In this document: one piece after another, positions 55,078-64,000 of the stretch
Position numbering within the stretch: the first letter of the stretch is position 1
Layout: the number at the start of each line of letters is the position of its first letter
From: Tilletiopsis washingtonensis
Lineage: Eukaryota > Basidiomycota > Exobasidiomycetes > Entylomatales
Length of the DNA stretch: 64,000 nucleotides
Direction: 5' to 3'
Assembly (NCBI RefSeq): GCF_003144115.1
Contig: NW_020312023.1
Coordinates: 88,628-152,627, forward strand
Position numbers and translations under genes: made by a program
Notes under the pieces: generated by a model
Told to the model about the DNA's origin: nothing
Databases searched by the model: none
The model's input: only the letters and a program-made list of their open reading frames with translations

Positions 55078-58000
55078 TCAGACCAGGTATGGTTGCAATC
55101 CCGCCGCCTGAATCTTCTCGGGCGCCTGCGCATTGAGGCTCGAGACGAAGCCGACGAGCTGGCCGCGCGTCTTTGCGTCCAGCGGCTCGTCTGCATCGGC
55201 GAGGACGTGGGCGAAGAGCTGGAGAATGGCATCGACGTGCGTCATTGCCGCGCCGTCGTTGGCCTGCAGGAGCGTCATGAAGCACTGCAGCACGGGCGTC
55301 CACTCGGCAAAGTCGCGCTTGAGGGGCATGGAGGAGAGCAGAATGGGCAGCGCCTGCTCGAGCGGCACGGCGTCTTGCTTGCGCAAAATCATGCGCGAGA
55401 GACAGCCGCAGGCGTTGTCGCGCGCATTGCTGATCTCCTCGCGCTCGTCGGCGGCGGCAGGCGTGAACATGGGCCGGATGGCGTTGAGCAGCGCGGGAAA
55501 GTGCTCGGAGAGGTCCGTTTGCGTGTACTCGATGAGACAGCCCGAGGCAAAGGCGGCGTTGGAACGCACGGCGGCCTCCTCGTCTTGCAGCGCGCGAGAG
55601 AGCGTCGTGAGGAGCTGATTGAGGAAGAAGGGGGTGAGCCACTGCGCTGGCGCCGTGCTGCCACGCCCTGGACTCACCTCGCCCGTCAGCGGCGTGATGG
55701 CCTGCTTCATGCCGACGATGATCTCGCCCAGGCTGCCCATGGCCGCTCCGCGATCCGTCGAGCTGCGTGCGGGCGAGTAGTACTTTGTGATCTTGGGCAG
55801 CAGCGCGCCGAGCGGGTCGACAAAGTCGCCGCCAAAGACGGCCGCCATGGCGCCGACCAGATCCATTGCCGCGCCGATGAGCACCGACTCGTACTCGGAA
55901 ATGTCCTCGACGCCCGACTCCTCGGGCGACTCCGTGTCGATCTGGGCCATCGATTTTTGGTCGAGAATCTCGGCGGCGTAGTTGCATACTTGGTCTGCGT
56001 GCTCTGCGCGAGGAGGGGACGGTGAGCATCGGAGTGCGGCAGGGCACGGTCAAGCGACTCACTGGCGATGATGCCCGGGCCGTTCTTGTTGAGGCACTCG
56101 GAGAGCGAGTGGCAGAACTCGATGGCCGTGGTCCTGCGGTGTGCGGATGCGTCAGCGGTGTGCGGATGCGTCAGCGCGATGCAGGCGGCACATGACGGCA
56201 AGCGCGGTGGCAACGGCGGCTCCTTGTTCTCAGGTAATAGGGAACAGTGTGTGATCATTCGGAGTCGCATCAAGTGCGTCTCACGTCGTAGTGAGCTGAG
56301 ATCTGAGGTTTCTCATCATCGAGCAAGGAGCCAGCCAGCCAGCCAGCCAGCCAGAGCCGCGCCGTGGCAGGCCAGGCCACCGCAGCAACGAACCAGTCAC
56401 CGACACACTCACCGGTCATCCTCGTCGGCCCAGGCGCTGAGAATCTGCGGAATGACGGCGTCGACGAGCTGCTGCACGTCTGCGTTGAGCGGCACCTCGA
56501 CGTTGAGTCCGGGCTGCCAGTCTTGCGGCGCGCTGAGCTCGTTGAGCGTGTTGATGGCGGCAAAGAGACTCGAGACGGCACTCTTGCGGATGCCCTGGTA
56601 GAAGTGCTCGAGCAGGTTGGTCATCTCCTCAATCGAGGCCGAGAGGTACGGCAGGAAGGCCGCCTTGGTGTAGACGAAAATCTCGCCCAGCGAGTCGGCG
56701 GCCACCTCCTTCTCGACGGCAATGGCAGAGTTGACGTTGAGGAAGGAGTCGTTGAGTTCCTCGAGGTCGATGTACTCGTCGTCGCCATCATCCGTCGTGA
56801 CAAAGTCGCCCTCTGCCGACGTGCCGACGCCGGCGCCCGAGACGGTGCCGTCGCCCGCCGCGCCAGGCACGGGGTCGTGCTCGGCCTGCTTGAACGACGC
56901 CAGCAGCGCAGGCACGACGTGCTCGAGGTACGGCGCAAACTCCTCGCCAAAGACGCGCGCCATGACGGCAAAGAAGATGAAGGCGCACTCGCGGAGCCGC
57001 GGCGACTCGAGCGTCATGCTCTGGAACGAGTGCTTCATCAGCTCGGCAAAGTACGGCCGGAAGGCCTCCTTGCCCACGGCCTCGGCAAACGTGCCAATCG
57101 TGTCGGTGGTGATGCCGCGCAGGTCCATCTCGTCGCCCTCCTCGCTGAGCAGCAGATGCGGCGTCATGCGCTGCATCGTCTGCTGGAAGTACGGCGTAAA
57201 GCCGGCCTTGGAGGCGTGTGCCGCCGAGCCGATGGCGCCCGTCACCGTGGCCTTGACGGCAATGGGGGCCGAGTCGAGCAGACCGGCAAGACGCTCCATG
57301 ATGGCGGGCAGGTACTGGCTGATGTCGTCGCCCATCACCTCGAGGAGCGAGTCGAGGGCGGTGCAGGCCTGTCCCTGCGTCTCGGACTGGTTGACGAGCT
57401 CCATGATGAGCGGCAGCAGCACGGCGTGCCGCTTGGCACACTCGTCGTCGAGACTCTCGCAGAGGCATCCGAGGGAGATGCAGGCCGCCTTGCGCACAAT
57501 CACATCGCCGTCCCGCAGACCGGCCTCGATGAACGGCCACAGCTGCTCCATGTGTGGCCGAATGTACTCGCTGCACCCCTCGACGCTGACGCCAAAGGCC
57601 ATGAGCGCGGCCTTGCGGTGATGTGGGCTGGCGTGGCCCATGTACGCCTGCATCTGCTCGAGCAGCGGCGGGAAGACGTGGTTCGGCGGCAGCTCGGTGG
57701 CCAGGCCGTCGATGACGCGCAGCGCCAGTCGAGACGGCGAGTCCTCGTCCGGCTCGTCGGGGTCCTCCTCCGTGACGACGGGCATCAGACGCTCGATCAT
57801 CGGCTTGGCGAGACCGAGAGCCTGCACCTTGCTGCGCTTGTACTGGCATGTCCAGATGAGCGAGTTGAAGCACATGATGCGAAGCGACTCCTCGTGCTCC
57901 GTGTTGGCGCCGTTGGTGAGGAAAAACTCGATGAGGTCGGGCACCGAGTTGCTGATGACGGGCGACTCGAGCATGCAGAGCGACTCGAAGACGTCGAGCA

Positions 58001-59039
58001 CCTGCCGCACGCCCTCGGTGTGCGACTGCTCGAGACAGTCGTGCAGCACGCGCACCATCTGAGGGATGGCTTGCTGCATCGTCGTCAGGTCCTGTCCCGC
58101 GTCCGACTCGAGGTTCTCGGCGACCTTGCCGAGCGCGCTGCCAGGAAGGATGAGTCCATGTCCGGCAGAGCTGCACAGTCTCTGGCGCGACTCACCGAAC
58201 CGTGGTGATGCGCACCTCGATGCTCTCTGGGTCCTGCAGGCTCTTTGCGAACACGGCGAGGATCTGCGGCAGGTAGGCCTCGAGCTTCTCGCCGCCGTCG
58301 ACAAACGTCTCGAGCACGGTAAAGAAGACGAAGATCGAGACTTGGCGGTGCGACGCCGTCGGCGAGTCTGCGGCGCCGAAGAGGAACGGCAGCAGCTCCG
58401 GCCATGTGCCGGCCAGCAGCTCCTTCTTGGCAATCTCCGAGATGACGCGCGAGATGGCGTTGCGCACCAGTGTGCTGCAGCCACGGGAGCGTCAGCAGCC
58501 TGCTGGCGGGGGGTTCGCAGCTGGCCAAGCACCCACCTGTCCTCCTTGGCGATGATCTCGAGCAGGCGCGCCTTGATGCCCGCCCGCACATCGACGGCCT
58601 GCTTGAGCCACACCTTGCCGCCGCTCTTGCTGAGGCGCTTGCGCATCTCGACGGCCGCCAGCTGGCGCACGGCGAGGTCGGGCGACGAGGCGAGGATCTC
58701 TGCGAGTGGAGATGGGTGAGCCTCGGCGTGTCGCAGCCGGCGAGACTGGCAGCACTCACCAAAGAGGGCCGGCACGCAGGCCGGGTTCTGCACGACGACG
58801 ACGACGACGACGACGACGACACGCCCACCGTCAGCCGCTGCCAGGGCTGCCCTCGCTCGCCGCCACGCACCTTGAACATGGCCGCCAGCTGCGCCGTGGC
58901 AGCCTTGACGGTGGCCGTGTCGGGGACATTGCTCTGCTGGAGCAGCGTGTGCAGCTGCTGCACGTATGCGGGCTGTGCAAGGCAAGGTGCGTCAGCGGGG
59001 GGTGCAGGGGCGGCCGGACGAGAAGACACGCACGTCCAT
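55078..59039 (-). CDS. kap123: Kap123/importin-4-type karyopherin beta
   Basis: Nuclear import receptor of HEAT repeats that carries ribosomal proteins and histones H3/H4. Exons in order: 59034-59039, 58871-58972, 58760-58787, 58537-58699, 58196-58474, 56413-58137, 56063-56133, 55678-56003, 55078-55614, giving 1078 residues, matching Kap123 (about 1110). The first exon codes only Met-Asp. Recognisable parts: MDPAYVQQLHTLLQQSNVPD, LAVRQLAAVEMRKRLSKS, RNAISRVISEIAKKEL, ESLCMLESPVISNSVPDLIE, KAGFTPYFQQTMQRMTPHL and SDAEVRSNAAFA-like EEAAVRSNAAFASGCLIEYT. Importin-4/Kap123 style is consistent throughout. Intron 8 (63 nt) is in frame without stop. Intron 2 holds a GTC repeat and intron 6 a duplicated 3' module. 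Confidence 0.93.
56137..56174 (-). repeat. Tandem 19-bp duplication at the 3' end of kap123 intron 6
   Basis: Two exact copies of a 19-bp unit (56137-56155 and 56156-56174). Read on the minus strand, each contains CTGACGCATCCGCACACCG, which carries a CTGAC branch-like core; the last copy abuts the CAG acceptor at 56134. Confidence 0.9.
56331..56354. repeat. (CCAG)6 microsatellite in kap123 intron 6
   Basis: Six perfect CCAG units (CTGG on the transcribed strand) inside the 279-nt intron. Confidence 0.9.
58793..58820. repeat. (CGA)9 trinucleotide repeat in kap123 intron 2
   Basis: About nine perfect CGA units; on the transcribed strand a GTC repeat that reaches the CAG acceptor with no pyrimidine tract of the normal kind. 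Likely polymorphic. Confidence 0.9.
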
Positions 59040-59767
59040 GACGGGCGAGCGCTGCGTGGGCGAGACGGGAGGCGGGAGGTGGGTGCGTTCAGCCAGTCAG
59101 AGAAGGGTCGTGAGGTGGGTCGTGGAGGTGTGGACAGGGTGGAATGTAGGCCGATGCGGTGGAGGAGGGAGTGCGGCCGCCGGGATGAGGGAGAGGAAGG
59201 AAGCGGCGCGGCAAGGCCGAGCGCGGCAAGACGAGGCGCCGCAGCGCGAGAAGAAAGTCTCGCGCGCGCGCAAGCAGCGCAGCCGCCGCCTTTCGCGCGC
59301 CACGCACTGGCAGCGCAAAGGCGGCCGCCAGCCGGCGACGAGAGACCAACAGCGCGCGCGCGCGTCACTTGACTCTGCCGATCATCGACTGACGCCGGCC
59401 TGCTTCTCTGCTCTGCGTGCGCCGTGCGATGTGCGCTGACTGAGCAGCCTCGCTCGAAGAGTCATCGCGCAGCGCATCCCTGCGCTCGCGCCCATGCGGC
59501 GCCGCAGCCACGCACACCGGTGCCTCTGAGCGGGTGTCCGCCGACGACGAGGGGCGCGGCAGGCGCGGCCGCTTTGAAATTTCAGCTGCACGTGCACGCC
59601 GCTCTGCCTCTGGCTCGGCGACGGCGCTTCGCGGCCGCGCATGGCCGATGCGCGTCCTCGGCGGCGCGCTCAGACGTGCAACGCGCACCTGCACTCGCCT
59701 CTCCGCCCGGCGCGCGCCTTCGACTGCCTTCCTGACGCCTCACACCCCCCGCTCTCGCTCGCCCAGC
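59040..59767. promoter_or_regulatory. Divergent 5' region of kap123 and cct8
   Basis: A 728-bp head-to-head interval between two highly expressed housekeeping genes, presumably with both promoters. No TATA element or other element stands out. Confidence 0.5.
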
Positions 59768-62252
59768 ATGTCGCTCAAAGTCCCGCGGTAAGGCACACTG
59801 CGCGCTGCGTGCGCGAGAGAGCTCCACAAGCTGACAGCGCGGTGCGACGCAGCGCGGGCATGCCCATCTTCAAGGAGGGCTACAAGGTCTCGCAGGGCAT
59901 CGAGGATGCCGTGCTGCGGTGCGTCCTTGGCCGCGGCCCAGCGCCGCCTGCTTCGCCGCATCTGCACTGTGCTGATGCATCTCTCTCGTTCCTCTTGCCT
60001 TGCTGTGCGCAGCAACATCCAAGCCGCCACGGAGCTCTCGTCGATGCTGCGCACCTCCTTTGGCCCGAATGGCAAGAACAAGATTCTCATCAACCACCTC
60101 TCGCGCGTCTTTGTCACGAGCGACTCGGCCACGATTCTGCGCGAGTGCGTGTGGGGCCGCGAGCTATGCGCCGCGCTTGCCGCAGCGATGTCTCTTTGAC
60201 TCTGCGCGATGGGCTGACGCAGTGATGTGAACGCCGCCCCACTACAGGCTGGACGTGGCGCACCCCGTGGCAAAGCTCTTGGTCATGGCCTCGGGACAGC
60301 AGGAGGCAGAGCTGGGAGATGGCTCTGCCCTCGTAGTCATGCTGGCCGGCGAACTTGTGAGTACCTGCTCTTGCCCTCTCGTCGCGCGGGGGGGGGGGGC
60401 AGCACTGGTACAGCCTGGCACTGCTGCGTGTCGCGCGTTGCGTGGCTGTGCTGCCGAAGGGCGACCACTGACGATACCTCGCAACCTCCTTGATGATGCG
60501 CAGCTGCACAAGGCGGAATACCTCATCACGATGGGATTGCACCCCTCGGAGATCCTGCAAGGATACGAGCTGGCGCGCGACAAGGCACTCGAGGAGCTCG
60601 AGAGTGAGTTGCGTCGTTCCGCCTCGTGTGGTGTGGGTTGGGGCGCCCTCCACAAGAGGGCCGAGGGGCATGAAGCAGGCGGCGGCTCGCACAGAGGTAG
60701 GCACGATGGAGGAGACGGGAGCGAGCGGCAAGTAGCACGACGGCACGTTCTGCTTTCGGGCAGGCCATGTTGAGGGTACGATTCTTTCGCTTCGCCACTC
60801 TGGAGGGCAGCTACAGCTCTGTGTCTCACGCGCCAGCAAACGCCTCGTTGCAATTTGGCACACGTCCGCTCACACGCGCGGCACTTCGCTCTTCTCCAGC
60901 GCTCTCCGTCGCCACGCTGGCCTCTCCGCCGACGCCCGAGTCGCTTGCGTTGGCGCTGCGTCCCGCGCTCGCCTCGAAGCAGTACGGGCAAGAGGATCTG
61001 CTTGCGCCGCTGGTCGCACAGGCCGTGTCTCTCGTGCTTCCCCATGCTTCCGCCTCGGGCGCCGCCTCGAGCTCGGCGTATCTCAAGGACTTCAACGTTG
61101 ACAACGTGCGCGTCGTCAAGATTCTCGGCGGCTCGCTTGCCGATTCGCGCGTGGTGCGCGGCATGGTCTTTGGCCGTTCGCCCGAAGGCGTCGTCAAGAA
61201 GGCCAGCGCCGCAAAGGTGGCAGTCTTTACGTGTGGCCTCGACATTTCGCAGACCGAGACCAAGGGCACGGTGCTGCTGCACAACGCCAAGGAGCTGTCG
61301 ACGTTCAGTTCGGGCGAGGAGAAGCAGCTGGAGCTGATTGTGCGGCAGATTGCCGATGCCGGCGTGCAGGTCGTCGTGACGGGCTCGACGGTGGGCGAGC
61401 TGGCGATGCACTACCTCAACCGCTTCGGCATTCTCATCATCAAGATTCTCAGCAAGTTTGAGCTGCGGCGCCTCTGTCGGCTGCTGGGCGCCACGCCCCT
61501 GGCGCGCATGGGCGCGCCGACGCCCGAGGAGGCCGGCTGGGTGGATGTGGTGGAGACGACGGAGATTGGCGGCGATCGCGTCACGGTGTTCCGGCAGGAA
61601 GAGGGGCAGACTGGCGGCAAGGCGCGGCCGCGCATGGCCACCGTCGTGCTGCGCGGCGCCACGGCCAACCATCTCGACGACGTCGAGCGCGCCATCGACG
61701 ACGGCGTCAACGTCATCAAGGCGCTGACGCGCGATGCCCGTCTGGTGCCGGGCGCCGGCGCGACGGAGGTGGCGCTGGCGCGCCGCGTGGCCGCCTATGG
61801 CGAAAAGACGCCCGGCCTCAACCAGCATGCCATCCGCAAGTTTGCCGAGGCCCTCGAGGTCGTGCCGCGCACCCTGGCCGAGAATGCCGGCCTCGACGCG
61901 ACGGAGGTGGTGGCGAAGCTCTTCTCCAAGCATGCCAATGCCGCCAATGCAGACGTTGGCGTCGAGATTGAGGCTGAGGTGAGTCCCCCCCCGTCTCTCT
62001 CTCTCTCTCCTCTCTCTTGCCACTGACTTTTCGTCGTTGCCCGCGCGCTTGCCTTGGCAAAAAAAGGGACCGGAGTCCGACGGCACGACGTCGACGACGC
62101 CGGCGCAGATCTTTGATGTGCTGGCGGCAAAGTACTGGGCGCTGCGCTATGCCACGGGCGCCGCGGTGAGCGTGCTGAGTGTCGACTCGATCATCATGAG
62201 CAAGCCGGCGGGCATCAAGGCGCCGCAGATGGGCAGGCAGGATGAGGACTGA
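59768..62252 (+). CDS. cct8: CCT theta subunit of the cytosolic chaperonin TRiC
   Basis: ATP-dependent folding subunit for actin, tubulin and other proteins. Exons: 59768-59787, 59853-59918, 60013-60144, 60248-60356, 60504-60603, 60900-61978, 62067-62252, giving 563 residues, normal for CCT. The theta-specific N-terminus is MSLKVPRAGMPIFKEGYKVS. ATP-binding motifs: RTSFGPNGKNKILINH, ELGDGSALVVMLAGEL with the GDG Asp, and the C-terminal RLVPGAGATEVALA. The LHKAEYLITMGLHPSEI and LASKQYGQEDLLAPLVAQA segments fit CCT8. The C-terminus ends in Gln-Asp-Glu-Asp rather than the usual Gly-rich tail. The first exon is 20 nt. Introns range from 65 to 296 nt; intron 4 holds a 12-G run. Intron 6 ends in AAG. 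Confidence 0.95.
60388..60399. repeat. 12-G homopolymer in cct8 intron 4
   Basis: Pure G run between donor and acceptor of the 147-nt intron. No coding effect, but sequencing length may be wrong. Confidence 0.85.
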
Positions 62253-63066
62253 GAGGGGGAGAGGGGGAGGGCAAAGAAAGGCAAACAATGACACACAAAA
62301 GATGCAACGCATCACACCCCGGGTGCGGGTGCGGCATGAAAGAGCGTAGTGAGCTTGCTGGGCCCCCTTGGCAGACGTTTGTGTACAAGATGCAAGTCTG
62401 AGGCAAAGCAACCTGAACGCAAGAGCGGGTTTTGGGGGCGCGAGAGAGAGAGAGAGAGAGACCGTGCAGGAATGCCGCAGCGAGGGTCTCGCTCGAGGCG
62501 CTGGCACACTAGACTTGAGGCCTGTGTGTGTGCTTTGCTTGCTTGCTTGCTGCTGCCCAGGGCATCACGTCGCACGTTGGCCGCGCCTGACCGTTGCACC
62601 TTGGCTGCTGTGGGAGGGGGCCTCTGGCTAAGACGTAGCCTCGAGACGGGGCCAGCTGATGTCTATCTAGCACTAGCCCTTGCGAGCTCGCTGCCCTGTT
62701 CTCGTTCTGCCCTCGCGGCGCCCCCGCCCCCTCCTTCTCCGGCGGCCGGCCACCGGCGGCACGTCCGAACGTCCGACGTCGGCGCTCCTCTCGGCGCCGC
62801 CGCCGCGTGAATAGAATTCTGGGGCGCGCGCAAGGCTTCCTTGACTGCTCTCATGCCCGAGCGCGCCTCGCGCTGCCGCCGCACCCGCGGCGGCCGGCGC
62901 TGCTGATTTCAGCGCCTGGCGCCTAATCTTCGCGGCGCACGCGCAGCAGCCAAAGTCGCGCCTGGATGCTCGCCCCTTGCCTCCTCTCTGCTCGCCCTTT
63001 GCTTCCCTACCCTCACACCCCCGCACGCCCCTCACCACCACCAACCACCAACCACACACGGCACCC
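62253..63066. other. Intergenic region between cct8 and ggc1
   Basis: About 814 bp on the same strand. It includes a GA repeat at about 62440-62460 and GC-rich sequence. It presumably contains the cct8 3' UTR and ggc1 promoter. No gene recognised. Confidence 0.5.
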
Positions 63067-63835
63067 ATGTCGCCCCCTCTCGGCAAGTCGCGCGACTCGG
63101 CCCAGGCGCGCCTGCTCGGCTCGGGCACGTCGGGCGTCGCCGAGCTCCTCGTCTTCCACCCCGTCGACACCGTCGCCAAGCGCCTGATGAGCAACAAGGA
63201 CGCCAGCATCAAGGTGCGTTTTGCGCGCACAAAGAAGGGGGGAGGAGGGGGGCAAAGAGAAAGCGTAAAGCAGATGCGGCGAGCGAGGGGAGAGTGAGAT
63301 GCAAAGAGCAAGGAAGAGCAGAAGGGAGAGAGGTGGGGGCGGGGCGGGGCGGGGAAGCAGAGCTTAGATGTGAGGCGGCTTCTCAGCGCTGCCTGCTGCC
63401 GTTGGTGCGCCGAGCGGGGCCGATGCGGCGAGAGCTGTGTTTCGAAGGGCAGAGTAGGCTGAGGCAGGTGATGGAGAGGGGGGGGTGCAAGATCGGGGGA
63501 TTGCAGCAAGCCCTCGGGGGGGGGGGGGGGGCAGATTGCAGTGTGTAGAGAAGGCCCAGAGAGGCTGACGGCGCTTTCATCTTTGGCTGGGCTCGGTCGC
63601 AACAGATGGCGCAAGTTGTCTTCAAGGACAAGGCGCACGCCTCGCTCGGCACCAAGTTTGTCTCGCTCTTTCCCGGCCTCGGCTACGCGGCGGGGTACAA
63701 GATTCTGCAGCGCATCTACAAGTTTGGCGGCCAGCCGTACGCCAACGACTATCTCGTCAAGAACCACAAGCACTTCTTTGACCGGACGTTTGGAGAGCGA
63801 AACGGAAAGAGTGTCATGCAGGCTACCGCTGGCAG
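63067..63835 (+). CDS. ggc1: Ggc1/Yhm1 mitochondrial GTP/GDP carrier, 3' partial
   Basis: Inner-membrane carrier exchanging GTP and GDP; needed for mitochondrial iron homeostasis and genome maintenance in yeast. Exons in the window: 63067-63213 and 63606-63835, coding about 125 residues; the gene continues beyond the window after a donor at 63836. The first carrier repeat has ARLLGSGTSGVAELLVFHPV with the PxDxxxK motif as PVDTVAK. The second exon carries FPGLGYAAGYKILQRIYKFG and GQPYANDYLVKNHKHFFDRT, diagnostic of Ggc1 among the carriers. The next repeat would start just outside. The 392-nt intron is unusually long and contains G-rich tracts. Carrier type is secure. Confidence 0.92.
63335..63354 (+). 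repeat. G-quadruplex-like (GGGGC)n motif in ggc1 intron 1
   Basis: Runs of 5, 4, 4 and 4 G separated by single C on the transcribed sense strand, a strong quadruplex pattern. The same intron has a 16-G run at 63516-63531. Confidence 0.85.
63516..63531 (+). repeat. 16-G homopolymer in ggc1 intron 1
   Basis: Pure G run 75 nt before the exon 2 acceptor. The length is likely unreliable in assembly. Confidence 0.85.
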
Positions 63836-64000
63836 GTGAGTACCGCCACCGAGGCATGCGCTTGCTCCCTCCCATGCCCCCCGCTGCGCTGCCGCGAGAG
63901 AGAGGGAGGGAGCCCATTGCGGGGAAGCCCGTGAGACGAGGTAGAGGAAGCTGTGGCCGAGGGTGCGCGCCCCCAAGTTTTCTTGAGGTCAGAAAGCCCC

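Noticed and set aside
56364-58208. 614-codon plus-strand ORF antisense to kap123
   Set aside because: Complement of HEAT-repeat coding sequence; no similarity of its own, while the minus strand is clearly karyopherin.
60242-62086. 614-codon minus-strand ORF antisense to cct8
   Set aside because: Crosses cct8 introns and exons and shows no domain; the plus strand is CCT theta.

Overview
This window is nuclear DNA of a fungus. The evidence is Zn2Cys6 transcription factors, ATO/GPR1-type acetate transporters, Sur7/PalI and NuA4-Eaf1 proteins, and about 95 short spliceosomal introns in 26 genes. Most introns are 50-65 nt, with GTGAGT-type donors, a CTGAC-like branch site and CAG acceptors. The high intron density, high GC and tight gene packing point to a basidiomycete, probably a yeast-like lineage; I cannot name a genus. 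Every exon model below was built by hand by joining splice sites so that reading frame and family similarity continue. All joins close in frame, but none has transcript support.

Layout, left to right: TEL1/ATM kinase (5' end outside the window); a small Zn2Cys6 protein; SKP1 and NuA4 EAF1 head to head; a large Zn2Cys6 regulator; an unrecognised small protein with a GC-AG intron; two divergent ATO-family transporters; a TFIIIC zinc-finger subunit; a second Zn2Cys6 regulator; a B3/4-domain protein divergent from a PaiB-like FMN protein; a degenerate xylulokinase-like FGGY gene; a Sur7/PalI-like membrane protein; an NGL2-type EEP nuclease; TIM13; TAF11; a CAK/CDK-like kinase; nitronate monooxygenase; SEC72; an assembly gap; a low-complexity single-TM ORF; a multi-TM protein; a small two-TM protein; KAP123 importin; CCT8; and the start of GGC1, the mitochondrial GTP/GDP carrier (3' end outside the window).

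Most genes are conserved housekeeping functions: checkpoint kinase, chromatin acetylation, Pol II and Pol III factors, mitochondrial and ER import, nuclear import and protein folding. The accessory part is about 21.8-39.3 kb: acetate transporters, regulators, B3/4 and PaiB-like proteins and an FGGY relative that has lost signature residues. I see no transposon, CRISPR array, rRNA or clear tRNA gene. The points most worth a second look are the FGGY pseudokinase candidate, the 9-nt microexons in one ATO gene, the GC-AG intron, a duplicated branch-site module in a KAP123 intron, competing acceptors in a small membrane-protein gene, and tail-to-tail gene pairs separated by only 17-85 bp.
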